Assembly (NCBI GenBank): GCA_964030785.1
Contig: OZ034976.1
Coordinates: forward strand, 2,480,001 to 2,544,000
Direction: 5' to 3'
Source: Siderastrea siderea
Lineage: Eukaryota; Cnidaria; Anthozoa; Scleractinia; Rhizangiidae
DNA length: 64,000 nucleotides
Part shown: positions 1-11,800 of the stretch, piece after piece
How positions within the stretch are numbered: the stretch's first letter is position 1
Layout: the number at the start of each line of letters is the position of its first letter
The notes under the pieces: model-generated
The model's database searches: none
Told to the model about the DNA's origin: nothing
Seen by the model: the letters and a program-made list of their open reading frames with translations, nothing else
Program-made: the position numbers and the translations under genes

Positions 1-2863
1 TTCAGCCTCTAAACGTATCTTTGTCATACGTTCATGCGCAAACATTGCCGCCATTTTCTCTTCATCTTCAATAAGACTGGCAAGGGTGCGTTCGTCCTAA
101 GACAGACAAATGAAACCACACCAAGTATTTTAATGTGAGTTAAGCTTTTAATGAAAAAAATCCTTACAAATGAAGATGGAAACAAGACCCTTCTTTTATT
201 TTTAACATTTACTTAAGCAATTTTACAGTCTTACAGTTTCATTATTATAATGCCACTTATCAATTCAGTCGAGAAACCGTAATTTTACCTAACAAAAATG
301 GAAAAACGTCCGTCAAACAACTAAAGACACATCAATCTATAAACATGAGAAATAGAAGGTCGTGATTTCTCCCAGAGGTAATGCAAATCTTGAAACAGTT
401 TTTGTGAAAATCTAAGGCAGGCTAATTTTAATTTTAGCTCGCTATTTTCGAAAAGAATGTCTGAAGATTACTTAAAGAAAGTTTTAAATTGAATTAGCCA
501 GTTTTATGTTGCTTAGTTTAGTTTTACGTTAGCCAGTTTTACATTGGGTAGTTTAGGATTTATTCTAATATATCACATCACATCTCAGTGGATTTTTATT
601 AAGTTCATTTTATTGAAGTTTGTCAATATCTTACGTTTAAATTCTTTTTTGATTCGCTAAAAAAAGAAACTACAGTAGTTTAAAAGTGCCTGTTACTAGT
701 GACTGTTCTATCCTGAGAATGAAATATGTTGTGCTATGTTATCTGGATGCGATGAATGTTAACGGACTGTCATCATTATAATAGGGCAATTGGAAGTTTC
801 TGTAATTAACAACTATTCACCGGAGTGGAGGTGAATAACACTCTACCACTCTTCACCAAACCAGTGGATAGCCAGCACCGAATAGTTACTTTTTTTCTGA
901 GAAACGAAGGAAAACCCGTGCGCGAAATCCAGGAAAATGCTGGGAGATCGACAGCAGATACTATCTCGAGTTTGAGTAGCTAATCAGAGAGCGCAAAAAA
1001 CACTATCCACTGGTTTGGTATATACTAAAACAAGTTGTCGAAACTAACAAGAAAGCAACAGTGTTTAACCGTTGACCGTCTTTCACCGTGAAGGCATTTA
1101 GTTCAAAAGTACCAAAACTCAAAATCGCAAAATCCCACAAAAAGCCATTCCCTTCGACCCTTCCTGGTTGGCCCGGTCCTTAACAAAACAGCTTACACCC
1201 AGTACTGAGAGCGCCGTAGCTCAATCTGTGTCTGTACCTGCTGAAGTAGGGTCCTTAAACGATGGAGCTGAACTTGCAGCTGGTAATTATGCTCCTCAAG
1301 GACCTCCTCCCGTGCCTCCAGACGTTCCCTCTGGTGCCGTAAGTAGGCCTCTTTGGCGGGGTCCTCTACAGGGACGATGCTTTGCTCCTTTTGATTCTGG
1401 CGCTGTAAGTGTTGAATGCTGTTGATTTCGCTCTGTAGTGCTCTGCGTAATTAAGCAACAAATAAAGCAGAAGTGGTTTTAGAGCTGTTTTTCCATCTAA
1501 TGTGAAACTGCATGCTTGGCCATTTTTCTTCCCAATTTGCACAAACATCTATTCATGTTCAGTTAGTTTCTCAGCACGTCAGGAGTCTCCAAGAGACTCC
1601 CTGTTAATCTCAGCGGTCAGAAAATCCAACGGTGTGCGGAAAATCCTGTCTATCAGGGACTTATATACCAGTCAAATTGAAGCTTCAACATTTCCCCGGG
1701 CAACCCCCCCGGGCATTTGAACTTTTGAAGACTGGCTTGTTCAAATTCCCTCCCCTCGGGGCAAAAAGGCTGCTCAAATGCCCCACCGATTAGTACTGAA
1801 ATACCTCTCCTCAAAGACAAATTTCGTCTTCAATCAAACACTGTTCAAGCTGTTCAGAGTGAGATATGCCGTAATAAACTTCAAACTTCTTTTTAAGACC
1901 CATTTGAGAGAGTTATTCACTAACAAAGGCGAAATTCTATCTTGAAAATCCGTCAAACCGTGCAAAGACCAAAAAAACTCACGGGCGTATTACGCTAGAA
2001 CAAGAGTTATATCTGATTCAAATTCCCCACCCTTCCAAGGCAACATTCAAATTGCCCCCTACCCGGGCAAGAATCACAGTCAAATACCCGGGGTATGCCC
2101 AGCGGGGGGATGTTGAAGCTTCGATTTGAACGGTATATTAGATAGATTTTTCTTGAGTTTCCTCGCTAATCACAAACAGAATACACGTTTTCTTAAAACT
2201 ACCAATAGGTCAAAATGAACGGCTCATACAAGAAGTGAACGTCAGCTTTTAACATATCCGTTCTCTGGCTAATGACCGGCAATAAACTGCGTCACTACTG
2301 TGAACGTTGCTGTGGATTATGGACCCGACACACAAATGGTTCCGCAGACAGCTTTGAATCCTTTCTCGTCCAATTCACTTTAGAAATTCTTTTATTTGCC
2401 ACGCCCCAGCGAAACGAAACATCTTGTGCATGTACACATAAAAAATGACAAACTATAAACCTTATACATAAAAGGCCTCCTCAAAAAGGAAAAGATTTTG
2501 TTTGCTGAAAAAAGATCCACCACAAATCACAAACGATAGAATATTTTACAATAACAACCCATATGAAAGATGCAAAATGTCACTTGAGCCAACTTTTGTT
2601 TCTCTCTGAGGAACTGCCATTTTGAGGAAATTAGAAAGAGCTTAACAGCTTGACAATAATCTGACGATGCCTTCTTTTATCTGTCTGTCCTTTTATTTGT
2701 CATGAGAATTAGCCAATGAGAATGCAAGACGTTTGGCAGTTATTGCACAGTCATTCCTTTGGTAAACGTACCTGTTGTCGTTCTCTAAAGTCGAGATCAG
2801 ATCTTCCAGGTCTCGCTTTTCCTGACTGTCCAGGTCTCTCACGATTTGTGTTGGACTAGGGGA
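1..2863 (-). CDS. DMD: Dystrophin-like exons: C-terminal coiled coil (runs off window)
   Basis: Three exons: 2863-2772 (SPSPTQIVRDLDSQEKRDLE, then DLISTLENDNR), 1442-1238 (ALQSEINSIQHLQRQNQKEQ; later RLEAREEVLEEHNYQLQVQL and HRLRTLLQQ) and 96 to the window edge (DERTLASLIEDEEKMAAMF). Dystrophin reads SPAQILISLESEERGELERI and [27 protein letters not shown] at the same places. This is the coiled coil that binds dystrobrevin and lies next to the syntrophin sites in known members. The stop codon is not in the window. Confidence 0.92.
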
Positions 2864-5800
2864 CTGGAAAGAAGATATTGAATTGAAAATCAATATGGAA
2901 ACAGAAGACAATATAACAAGATAAATATTGATAGCGGAAGGTGAATTGAAATAGCTTACTTTGGACCCTCCTAGAGCAATCGAACTCACGATTACACCCC
3001 TAAATACCTATTGTAATTATGTACTGCTAAAAATTATTACATCCTTCTTGAACAGTGGTATTAACAGTGAAATCGAACGTAGCCTGTGTAGCAAGCGTTT
3101 CCGTAGGTTTTTCCACCCGTTCGAGGCATTTTTCGCTTTTTGGCGGCGCGAAAATTGGGGCAAGCGCAACACTGATGGAACCACTCCACAAGAATTTAGT
3201 AAGGTTAAAAGGTGTTTGTTATTGAAACTGCTTGGAGACTCAAGAAGCTGTTGAGTAAGTTTATCAACAAATTTGTGCGTAGTTATACCTTTTTTTGGTT
3301 TCGATAAGTATGTCTCAAGCCCTAAGGAAAACAAAGTAATTCGGAGGTCTCATTATATTAATTTTTCACTGACGTGTGTAAAACGAGGAATACATTTCTC
3401 TGAGTCTTCTTACAATGAGCCACCTGTCTGATATACAACTTTAAACAGCACTGCATGCACACTTTTGGTATTGTAAAAAGAAAATGATAAAAACCTGCTT
3501 TACCAGTGCATTTATAGTATTTTTTTGGTATCGCCGTTAGTCTGTGTACAGCCTTGAGCCGTGAAATCGCAAGAGAGAGGAGCGAGTGACTTTATAGAGG
3601 CCCAATTTTCGCACGTTTAAAAGGCATAAAATGCTTCAAACCTGCGGAAAGCCCTACGGAAACACTTGCTACCCAGGCTAAATAGAACCCTTCATCACCT
3701 TGAATATTAAACAACTAATATATAGATTTAGCCAAGCCTAAACGCGGAGCGATTTCCCGCCAAGAAAAGATGGTATTCTCCACCCTCGTCGGGTTGACTT
3801 GGAACTCCCCTACCCCTCCCCCAGAGTCTGTACGGGTGGGCGTACTCTGACGTCACAACCAAAATTCTCGGACCTCTAGGTTACCAAATTTGCTTAGCAA
3901 TGGTGCTCCGCTGGCACGCTAGCGCGCGGGCTCCGCTAAAAAAGCAAGAAATGTGAAACGTAAAATATTTACCGTTGACTCCGGTTCACCTGTCAAGCTG
4001 CAGAAAGAACAACATCAGATAACTGTTATTTAAGGGTTTGTGTACTGCTACTGGATTGGTAAGCAATTATCTAGGATTTCATCCACAGACTCAAAAGTTA
4101 GAAATGCCTAAATAGCACCACAGAAAAGAACAGCTCAGTAGCTTTCATATGAATGGTTACACTTTCGCGTTTCATACACAGACTCAAAATTTAGAACCAT
4201 ACAAGTACATAGCTCATGCTTGTCGACTCTGGGAATAAAATAATAAGACAACTTGACAAGTTACCTAATACCGTAATGCCGAATAAGACGGTGTTCATCA
4301 TCCCTGTAGATAGTGAAAGGGAAAATAAATTAACATAACAAGTCTTCGTTTAATACCGTAATCGTTGTTGCGTGTACAAAATCAATTCATATAAACTGCA
4401 GAAGAAAAAATTGAAGAGAGTGAGCTCACTGCAGTTATTCAATAGCTTAAGAAGTGGCAAACAGAGCCTGAAAAAAAATTCAGGCTTCAACGGGATTCCA
4501 GCTCATGACCTTTGCGATAGTGGCACACACGCTCTTCCACTTGAGCTATGAAGACATTGACAGTGGGAGGCAGTCATCTTTGAGGGTTCTATCATTCTTT
4601 TCAAATATCATTGTGGCTATATGTATACATGTATGTGTGCAGGAAGTGAATTCAATCGACATATGAATTATGAATTTCGGGAAAAAAGAATTGAAAAGAG
4701 AGAAAGGAGGACATCATTGCAGTTGTTCATATTGCCACTCGAAGCCTGACAAAATTCAAGCCTTTGAGTGGATGTTCTTTGGGCTTGTCACTTACTGCGC
4801 TTGTCACGCAACTGTCTATGGTGTATGAGGCTATAGAACCGGTCGAATGCTTTTGTTTCAAGCCTTTGTTTCTCGACGTCATGTATAGGGTTGCTTTGAG
4901 TGACCAGATACCAATAAATTGGCTTTAGTTTTACAGCACAGAGCATCAAAAGAAGTGGCTTTGGTGTATTTCTTACACGGTAGGTCTTGTCAGAACGGGC
5001 TGTTGCCTAGTTTGTTCCCTAGGTATTTCTTCCTCTTTTTTAGCCTCGTGATTTGCCAGTCTGAAAATCAAAAACAAATGGAAACTTAAAATGAACTAAA
5101 ATTCAACAAAAGCACAATCGAACAAATGAACGGACGAAAAAAAACGAACAAACAATAGAAAGAATAAACAAAGAACAACAAACGAACGAACGAACGAACA
5201 GCATCAAAGAAGGGGTCATGAACACATGAAAATCGTACAATGAAAAACTCTAACAAAATTAAATGACACCCAGGAAAAAATTATCGAGCAACTTCGAAAA
5301 CAGAATACAGAATCTCTAGCGATTCTCAATGATGCACAAACCTTGCGGCGTAACTTCCCAGTTTGTCGTGTGTTCCTGGAAAAACCATCACTGGCGAACC
5401 AGCATCAACAGAATCTCTGCAAACACAAAATAAGCCACATAATCATTTTAATGCTGTTCGTCAAGTAAAATGAGTGATCGAATATCCTTTGAGGCCCTGC
5501 TCAGTGTGATTACAATAAGGTTATTGCTTCCCAACTTAAAGGCTTTCCCTCTTGGAGTTAAACATTGCGTGGTCTGAAGTAGCCCCTAAACTGAGTCTTT
5601 GGAACTACATAATAAGTCTTGCCATGGACTGATGACTGACCGTGATTGAATGCATTCTTCTAGCCGGCCTTGCCCAAGTAGCCTACTGTACAAGTGCCGT
5701 GGGGAGGGCAGGAACGGGTGTCTGTACACGGGCTACGCAGCAATCGTAACAAATATTATAGAAAGAACTACAATAATGTAATTGCTTCTATTGAGTATAA

Positions 5801-8800
5801 GATAGGCCCACGGATAGCATCATTTGTTAGCTTTACCCTATAGTCCTCAAAGGAAGCTGAAAACTTATTACTCAAGAAGGAGCGAAAAAGTTATGGGATA
5901 AGCTGAAATGATTTCAACCGGGGAACAAAGCGCAGAGTCGAGTGTGCTGGTGTGCCGTTGTTGAAGGCCGTTGTTGATCGCTTGTTAAGTTAATACACAA
6001 ATTTAGTCAGATCGCTCCCTTGACGAATCGCCCCAGGTACTAAACCTTGTCGTATTAAGACAACTCTTCTCCTAACATCAGAGAGTCATCCCTAGTTGAA
6101 GTGCTATTCACGTTACGTTTTCGTCAGGGGCAATTGCATAAAATGTTCGGTGAGTGCCATAACAACATCAACCGTCCACAGAGGAATGTTTGAACCTAAA
6201 CCATACTGTATACCCTAAATACTACATTCTTTATTCAAGCGTTCTGCGTTTGGCATTCCGATGCATCAACAGGGCGAGATGTCTGGGGGCGAATTAACTG
6301 ATTCTGGCTTTTACTAACTCGTCCTCTCCTTCAGATGGTGCGGCTTCCTCCTTTTCAATGGGAATAAACCTTCCTTTGGATGGATGTTCTAGCGTCTTCT
6401 TCTTCTTCTTGCTCACTTTGTTCCGCATCACTTTGGCAAAGTCTTTGATGTCTTCTTTTTGCGTCGACTACGGGTATTAAAGGAAAAAAATAGAATTATT
6501 TTCTGTCAAGTGTTAGATCAATTTCTAGGCAAATCCAGTCACTGTATATCGCAGTCATTACTTGACCCTTTAATTCAACCAGACCTTGATTTTTTCCCCA
6601 AACAAAAAGCTTGACCATACGAGACCAGCGATAAATGAAAAAGTGCAGTCAGTGTCAAAACAAATGGCCAGTTCCAAGGTGCTTTTCCTCATATTGGCAT
6701 ATCCAATACACTGTACACGACGATGAAGATGACAATTACAACAATGACAATATTTGCATGGATTATACGCTAACAACAGAGATTTTCGCAATACTACTGT
6801 ACTTTTGTATAAAACGAGTTCAGACGTCAACACACAGACAGTGTAGAAGGCGTGTCTATCTGCCGCTATGAATCCCGTTAAGGACGGCGCCTCCTTTTGT
6901 TGCTGCGCATACGTTCTGCGCACCTCGGGATATTCCTATACAACATTCTTGCGCAGTTTATGACTATGTGGAAAAAGCAGATCTTAGCAAGGGCTACCAG
7001 AATCCAAAAAGAAAATTGGGGGTAACCACGCATTTTTCAGAGATAATTGAGTTTAAATTTGGAAAGAAATTGTCATATATTCTTAGTTTGTGTTTTAACG
7101 CTGTTTTAGAATATCTCCGAAAAATGCGTGGTTACCCACATTTTTCTTTTCGGATTCCAATAACCCTAGCTAAGATCTACTTTTTCCCCACAGTAATAAC
7201 CTTTGCAAAAATACATCTGTATTAGGAGGCACCGTCCTTAAAAGTTGTTTAGTGAAAATGTCAACAGCTTAACGCCAGCGCCGTGTTTGTTATTAAATCT
7301 GGTTTGCGTTTTTCTCCTGTACACCAATGAGAAGGATGCAAACTCTTGGAAGATGGGCTGTCTTGCATTACAAATAGGTGCCTGATCTTAGGATAGTATT
7401 TGACGTCTGAACCCCGAGGGCGCAGTTTACTCAGTATACGACTGCAGGAGGAGGTGCGAACGCCTTTTTTCGGGCCGACAAAAGGCCTTCGCACCTTCCC
7501 AATTTGGGCCTTTTTGGGTTAGAAATTTTCTGGTAAACTTATTTTGGGTACAAAGATTTTGGCAGGACTGTTTTAGGGTTTATAAAAAGCGAGTGTACAT
7601 CAGGGTGACAGATGCATGATGAATAAAGAAAGCTCGAAGCATAAACTGTGTCATTAAACAAGGACTTTTTAAGGTTACGAACTGGGCCGTTGGACTTCTT
7701 TTGGAGCCAGTTTTAGTCTAATGGAACTTTTTTGGGTTTAAAATTTAGCCTCATTCACATCTCTCCGTCACTAGTATACCTGAGAAGCCTCTAGGTATAA
7801 GACAAACTCACCACTAGGCAATACTCTTGAGTAGGGTGTCCTATTTTGTGCTGTTTAGTCACACGACCAGACCAGAAACATCCCTGCAAAAAAACAAGTT
7901 AAACGGTAAATGCAGCATGTAACACACATCGCAAGTCTTCAACCGATAACACACAACATTGACCAATATTGAAGATCAGTGGAAGAAACTGACCAATGAT
8001 AACATAGTCTCTCTCACCTGACAAAGGTCATAATTGAAGCATTTTAGACAACGGTATCTGAGAAAATGAACAAATATTATTAGTTATCTTTTTAAGAACA
8101 TTGGAGGATTTGCTATGGTTCGTTTGAATGGCGGAATATATGAACAACAGGCCGTTCATGGACTCACCTGAAACCAGCTATAGGATACATCTTACAAACA
8201 TTGCATTTCGCCTCGTGTTTAACTGTGAAAAGAAACAATGTGTTTGATGGTGAGTTTTGAGTGCTTTTTTTTTAAATTTAAGTGTCGAAGTGTTCAGCTT
8301 AAATAACTAATTGTGGACAGTGTTTAAAGCTACCGTATAGTAAAAGTACAGTAAGCTTTCCCGAGTGAACGGGTATTGCTAAAAGCCGTGACTTAAAAAG
8401 TACCTTTTAAAATACACGTTTTTGTGTTGTACAGTACCTGTTTCTGACACTGCTAATCTGTGAAGTGTGGGAAGCCATACAATGGTTTGAGGTTCAGCAA
8501 CCATCCAGTCAATAAACTCCTCAGCGGACACTCTTTCTGGAATTGATACCTACAACAGAAGTACAAAATAGCGACATAGACTGAAATACATTTTAATGGT
8601 AGCATGTCACAGGCTATCTGCTATGGGCCTGGTGTAACAGTTTCGTTCACATGCAATCAAGATCCCTTTCCATATGAAAGGCTGTAAACTACATGTAGGC
8701 CTTACTTTAAAAACGAGGCTTAAAGCAACTTGGAAGAGGCCTATTAAGAGTTTCTAATTCTGGTTGTAAAGAATTTAGATGTCAGTAGTAATAAGTGGAA

Positions 8801-11800
8801 CACTTATTCAACACTTTCATATTTGGTCAAAAATAAACTGTCATTTGGTGTAAGAGATCTAAGAAGTGTCACACCCTGCTCCAGGCCCTCACACTCACTC
8901 TGATTATGGGGAACAAAAGAACATTGACAGGAGTAATCTGAAAAAATACCATGAGTACCACCAGAAGTTAGCCTGAGAAAACAGCCAACGTTTTGCGAGG
9001 TCGCCACTTGAGCCCTCCCAAAACGACATCTCAGTGACGAGTGCAGAAATTCCATACTGCTGACGAGCACTACCCAGATCTTGGTAGTGCTTCTGATTGG
9101 TTGTGCCGCAAGGGAATTTTCTTTCAACCAAACAGAAGCACTACCAAGATCTGGGAGTGCACGTCATCAGTATGGAATTTCTGCGCTCGTTACTCAGGCG
9201 TCATTTTGGGAGGGCTCAAATGGTGACCTCGCAAAACATCGGCTGTTTTCTCAGGCTAACCAGAATTATGCTCTCCCAAGTTTAGTTCCAGATCAAAGAA
9301 ATTCTTCACAAAAGAAAATAACTATGTTAGGTTTTGTTTGCAGAAAACAGTGGGTTTCTGTAGTATCTTTTCTTCATACACCACCAACCTAATGTTCTGC
9401 TGCACACAATTTGAATGCTTGGAACAATTGGTACAACAGTGTTTGGGAGCTTTGAAACTAAGTGCTGAACTCACCCTCTCAAAGCAGTTCCTGACAGCTG
9501 GCTCAACACTGGATCCACTGAATGCTGCACTCTCGTAAATATATTTTGGAATCTAAATAAAATTCATGTGACAGAATAAACAAATTGGGCATTAAACATG
9601 CTTCAAATACATGTAACTTCCTTTAACCCACGCTAGGTATCAGCATCTAACTTCTCCTTGAGATAACTATTAAAAATATCTTCATTTATACAACAAAAGG
9701 GAAAGATCACTTCAATTCTCCAGCTGATGAAAAAACAACATCTCCTAAAAAATAAAATGAGAAATATCTGCAAAACTGTGAGGACAACATATGTTTGATA
9801 TTTATTTAGGGGTTATATATACATTTTAAAACTGACCCAGACATAATAGCCACTAGCCTTATAACCATGCCATTTTAGCTGAGCAAACAAATGATGGAAT
9901 TGCTATTTACCTGAAGCATTTCTTGCAAGAATAATTTCAGCCTTTTACTGTCCAAAAATCCTTGGTTATTACAAAGCTGTAAAAACAAGTCTACAAAAGA
10001 ACATGATCGTATGATTATTGAATTGAACACAACCACCCTTGCTATACCAAAAAAAAATCTTAAATGGCCCACAAATTGAAGGGCCCGGTGGAAAAAGGGC
10101 ATAAGTGACGATTTGAGGTTAAAATCGAAATTGCTCCTATTTAGCTGAACATTGGCACACAGGCTGGTTTTCATGTGAGGAACGCCGTTGCGCACTTATT
10201 TCTTGACCTGAGATCTAAAATTTGAACAATTAGCGTATTACTTTTGCTTAAAACTGACACAAAGTAAACAACAGGACTGCGGATTCTAGGTTGAATTCCT
10301 TTGTTTTAGTTCAGGCAGAGAACAAAAGAAATCTTTCACGCATCACTTGAGCGAGTTCAGTTCAACAACACTTTTCACGCAAAAGTAATACGCTAATTCT
10401 TCAAATTTTAGATCTCAGGTCAAGAAATAAGTGCGCAACAGCGTTCCTCACATGAAAACCAGCCTGTGTGCCAATGTTCAGCTAAATAGGAGCAATTTCG
10501 ATTTTAACCACAAATCGTCACTTACGCCCTTTTTCCACCGGGCCCTTCAATTGTAAAGTGCACTGTAAATTGGCCTATAAGAATGAGCCAGCTAATGGGT
10601 CAATAAATTGGTACAAGCTAGCTACATGTAAGTGAAATTAAGCAAATAGACAACCTACTCTTAACTGTATTTTAAACCAACTGCAGTAAATGCCACCTCT
10701 AATTCAAGCATTATTTTGGAATGCTTAATACAATGTAATTAGATATGGCAAATAAATGTAAAGTAAACTCACATCTGTATTTCTCTTGCACCTTTTCAGA
10801 GCACATCACAGCAAGACCAACCTTGAGTGAAAGAATGGGTACAAATCCCACCCTTCCCCTGCAGCAGAAAACAAGCTAAAGTCACATTCAGGACACAGGC
10901 AGCCCAGGCGGCCCATGTTGGTTTCGGTGGCAATAACATGCCAAGGCAAACCACATGTGAACAGGCAACAGGACACCCACATGTTTCTTGCACAAGGACA
11001 AGCCACAGGCAACCCACATACAGTAGGAACAGGCCACAAGTTACCCACATGTTTCTTGCACAAGAGCAGGCCACAGGCAGCTTACATACAGTACAGGTCA
11101 CCCACATGTTTCTTGTCAGTATCCAGTAGGGTAAATTGTGGCCTGACATACTGTATGTAAGCTGCCTGTGGCCTGCTCTTGTGCAAGAAACATGTGGGTA
11201 ACTTGTGGCCTGTTCCTACTGTATGTGGGTTGCCTGTGGCTTGTCCTTGTGCAAGAAACATGTGGGTGACCTGTTGCCTGTTCACATGTGGTCATGCAGT
11301 CTGTGGCCTGTTCATCTGAAAAAATTATGTGGCACATAATGTTTTCAGAAGAACAGGCCACAGACCACCCACACAGAGTATGAACAAGCCACAGGTTATC
11401 CACATGTTTCCTTCACAAGAACATGCCCCAGACTAAACCCATAAATTCCTGTGGTACAAACAGGCCACAGGCAGCCCACAAAGGTTGGATTTTTTTTGTG
11501 ACATGAAACAACTAGGAGTATTATGTACATTCTCCCTAGGACTGGATACCATAGTAGTTCAGGTTACATGTATGCAAAGCACTTTGACAGGTTTCTATCA
11601 TGCTTCCCTGGAACCCATTTTATTTTATTCAACCAATAGGGAAGAAGAAGAAGAAGAAGAAGAAGAAGGAGGAGGAGGAGGAGGAGGAGGAGGAGGAGGA
11701 GGAGGAGGAGGAGGAGAGACAACAGGGAGCAAACTTTCTCTTTTTGGGGAGCAGGAACAGTACAGCGGTGCAGACACTTGCCTCCCATTAATGTGATCCA

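Noticed and set aside
9041..9285. Several overlapping open frames near 9 kb
   Set aside because: They mirror one another because the region is a foldback MITE.
11485..11796. Long open frames with poly-Glu, poly-Gly or poly-Leu
   Set aside because: Produced by the GAA/GGA microsatellite, with no other coding signal.
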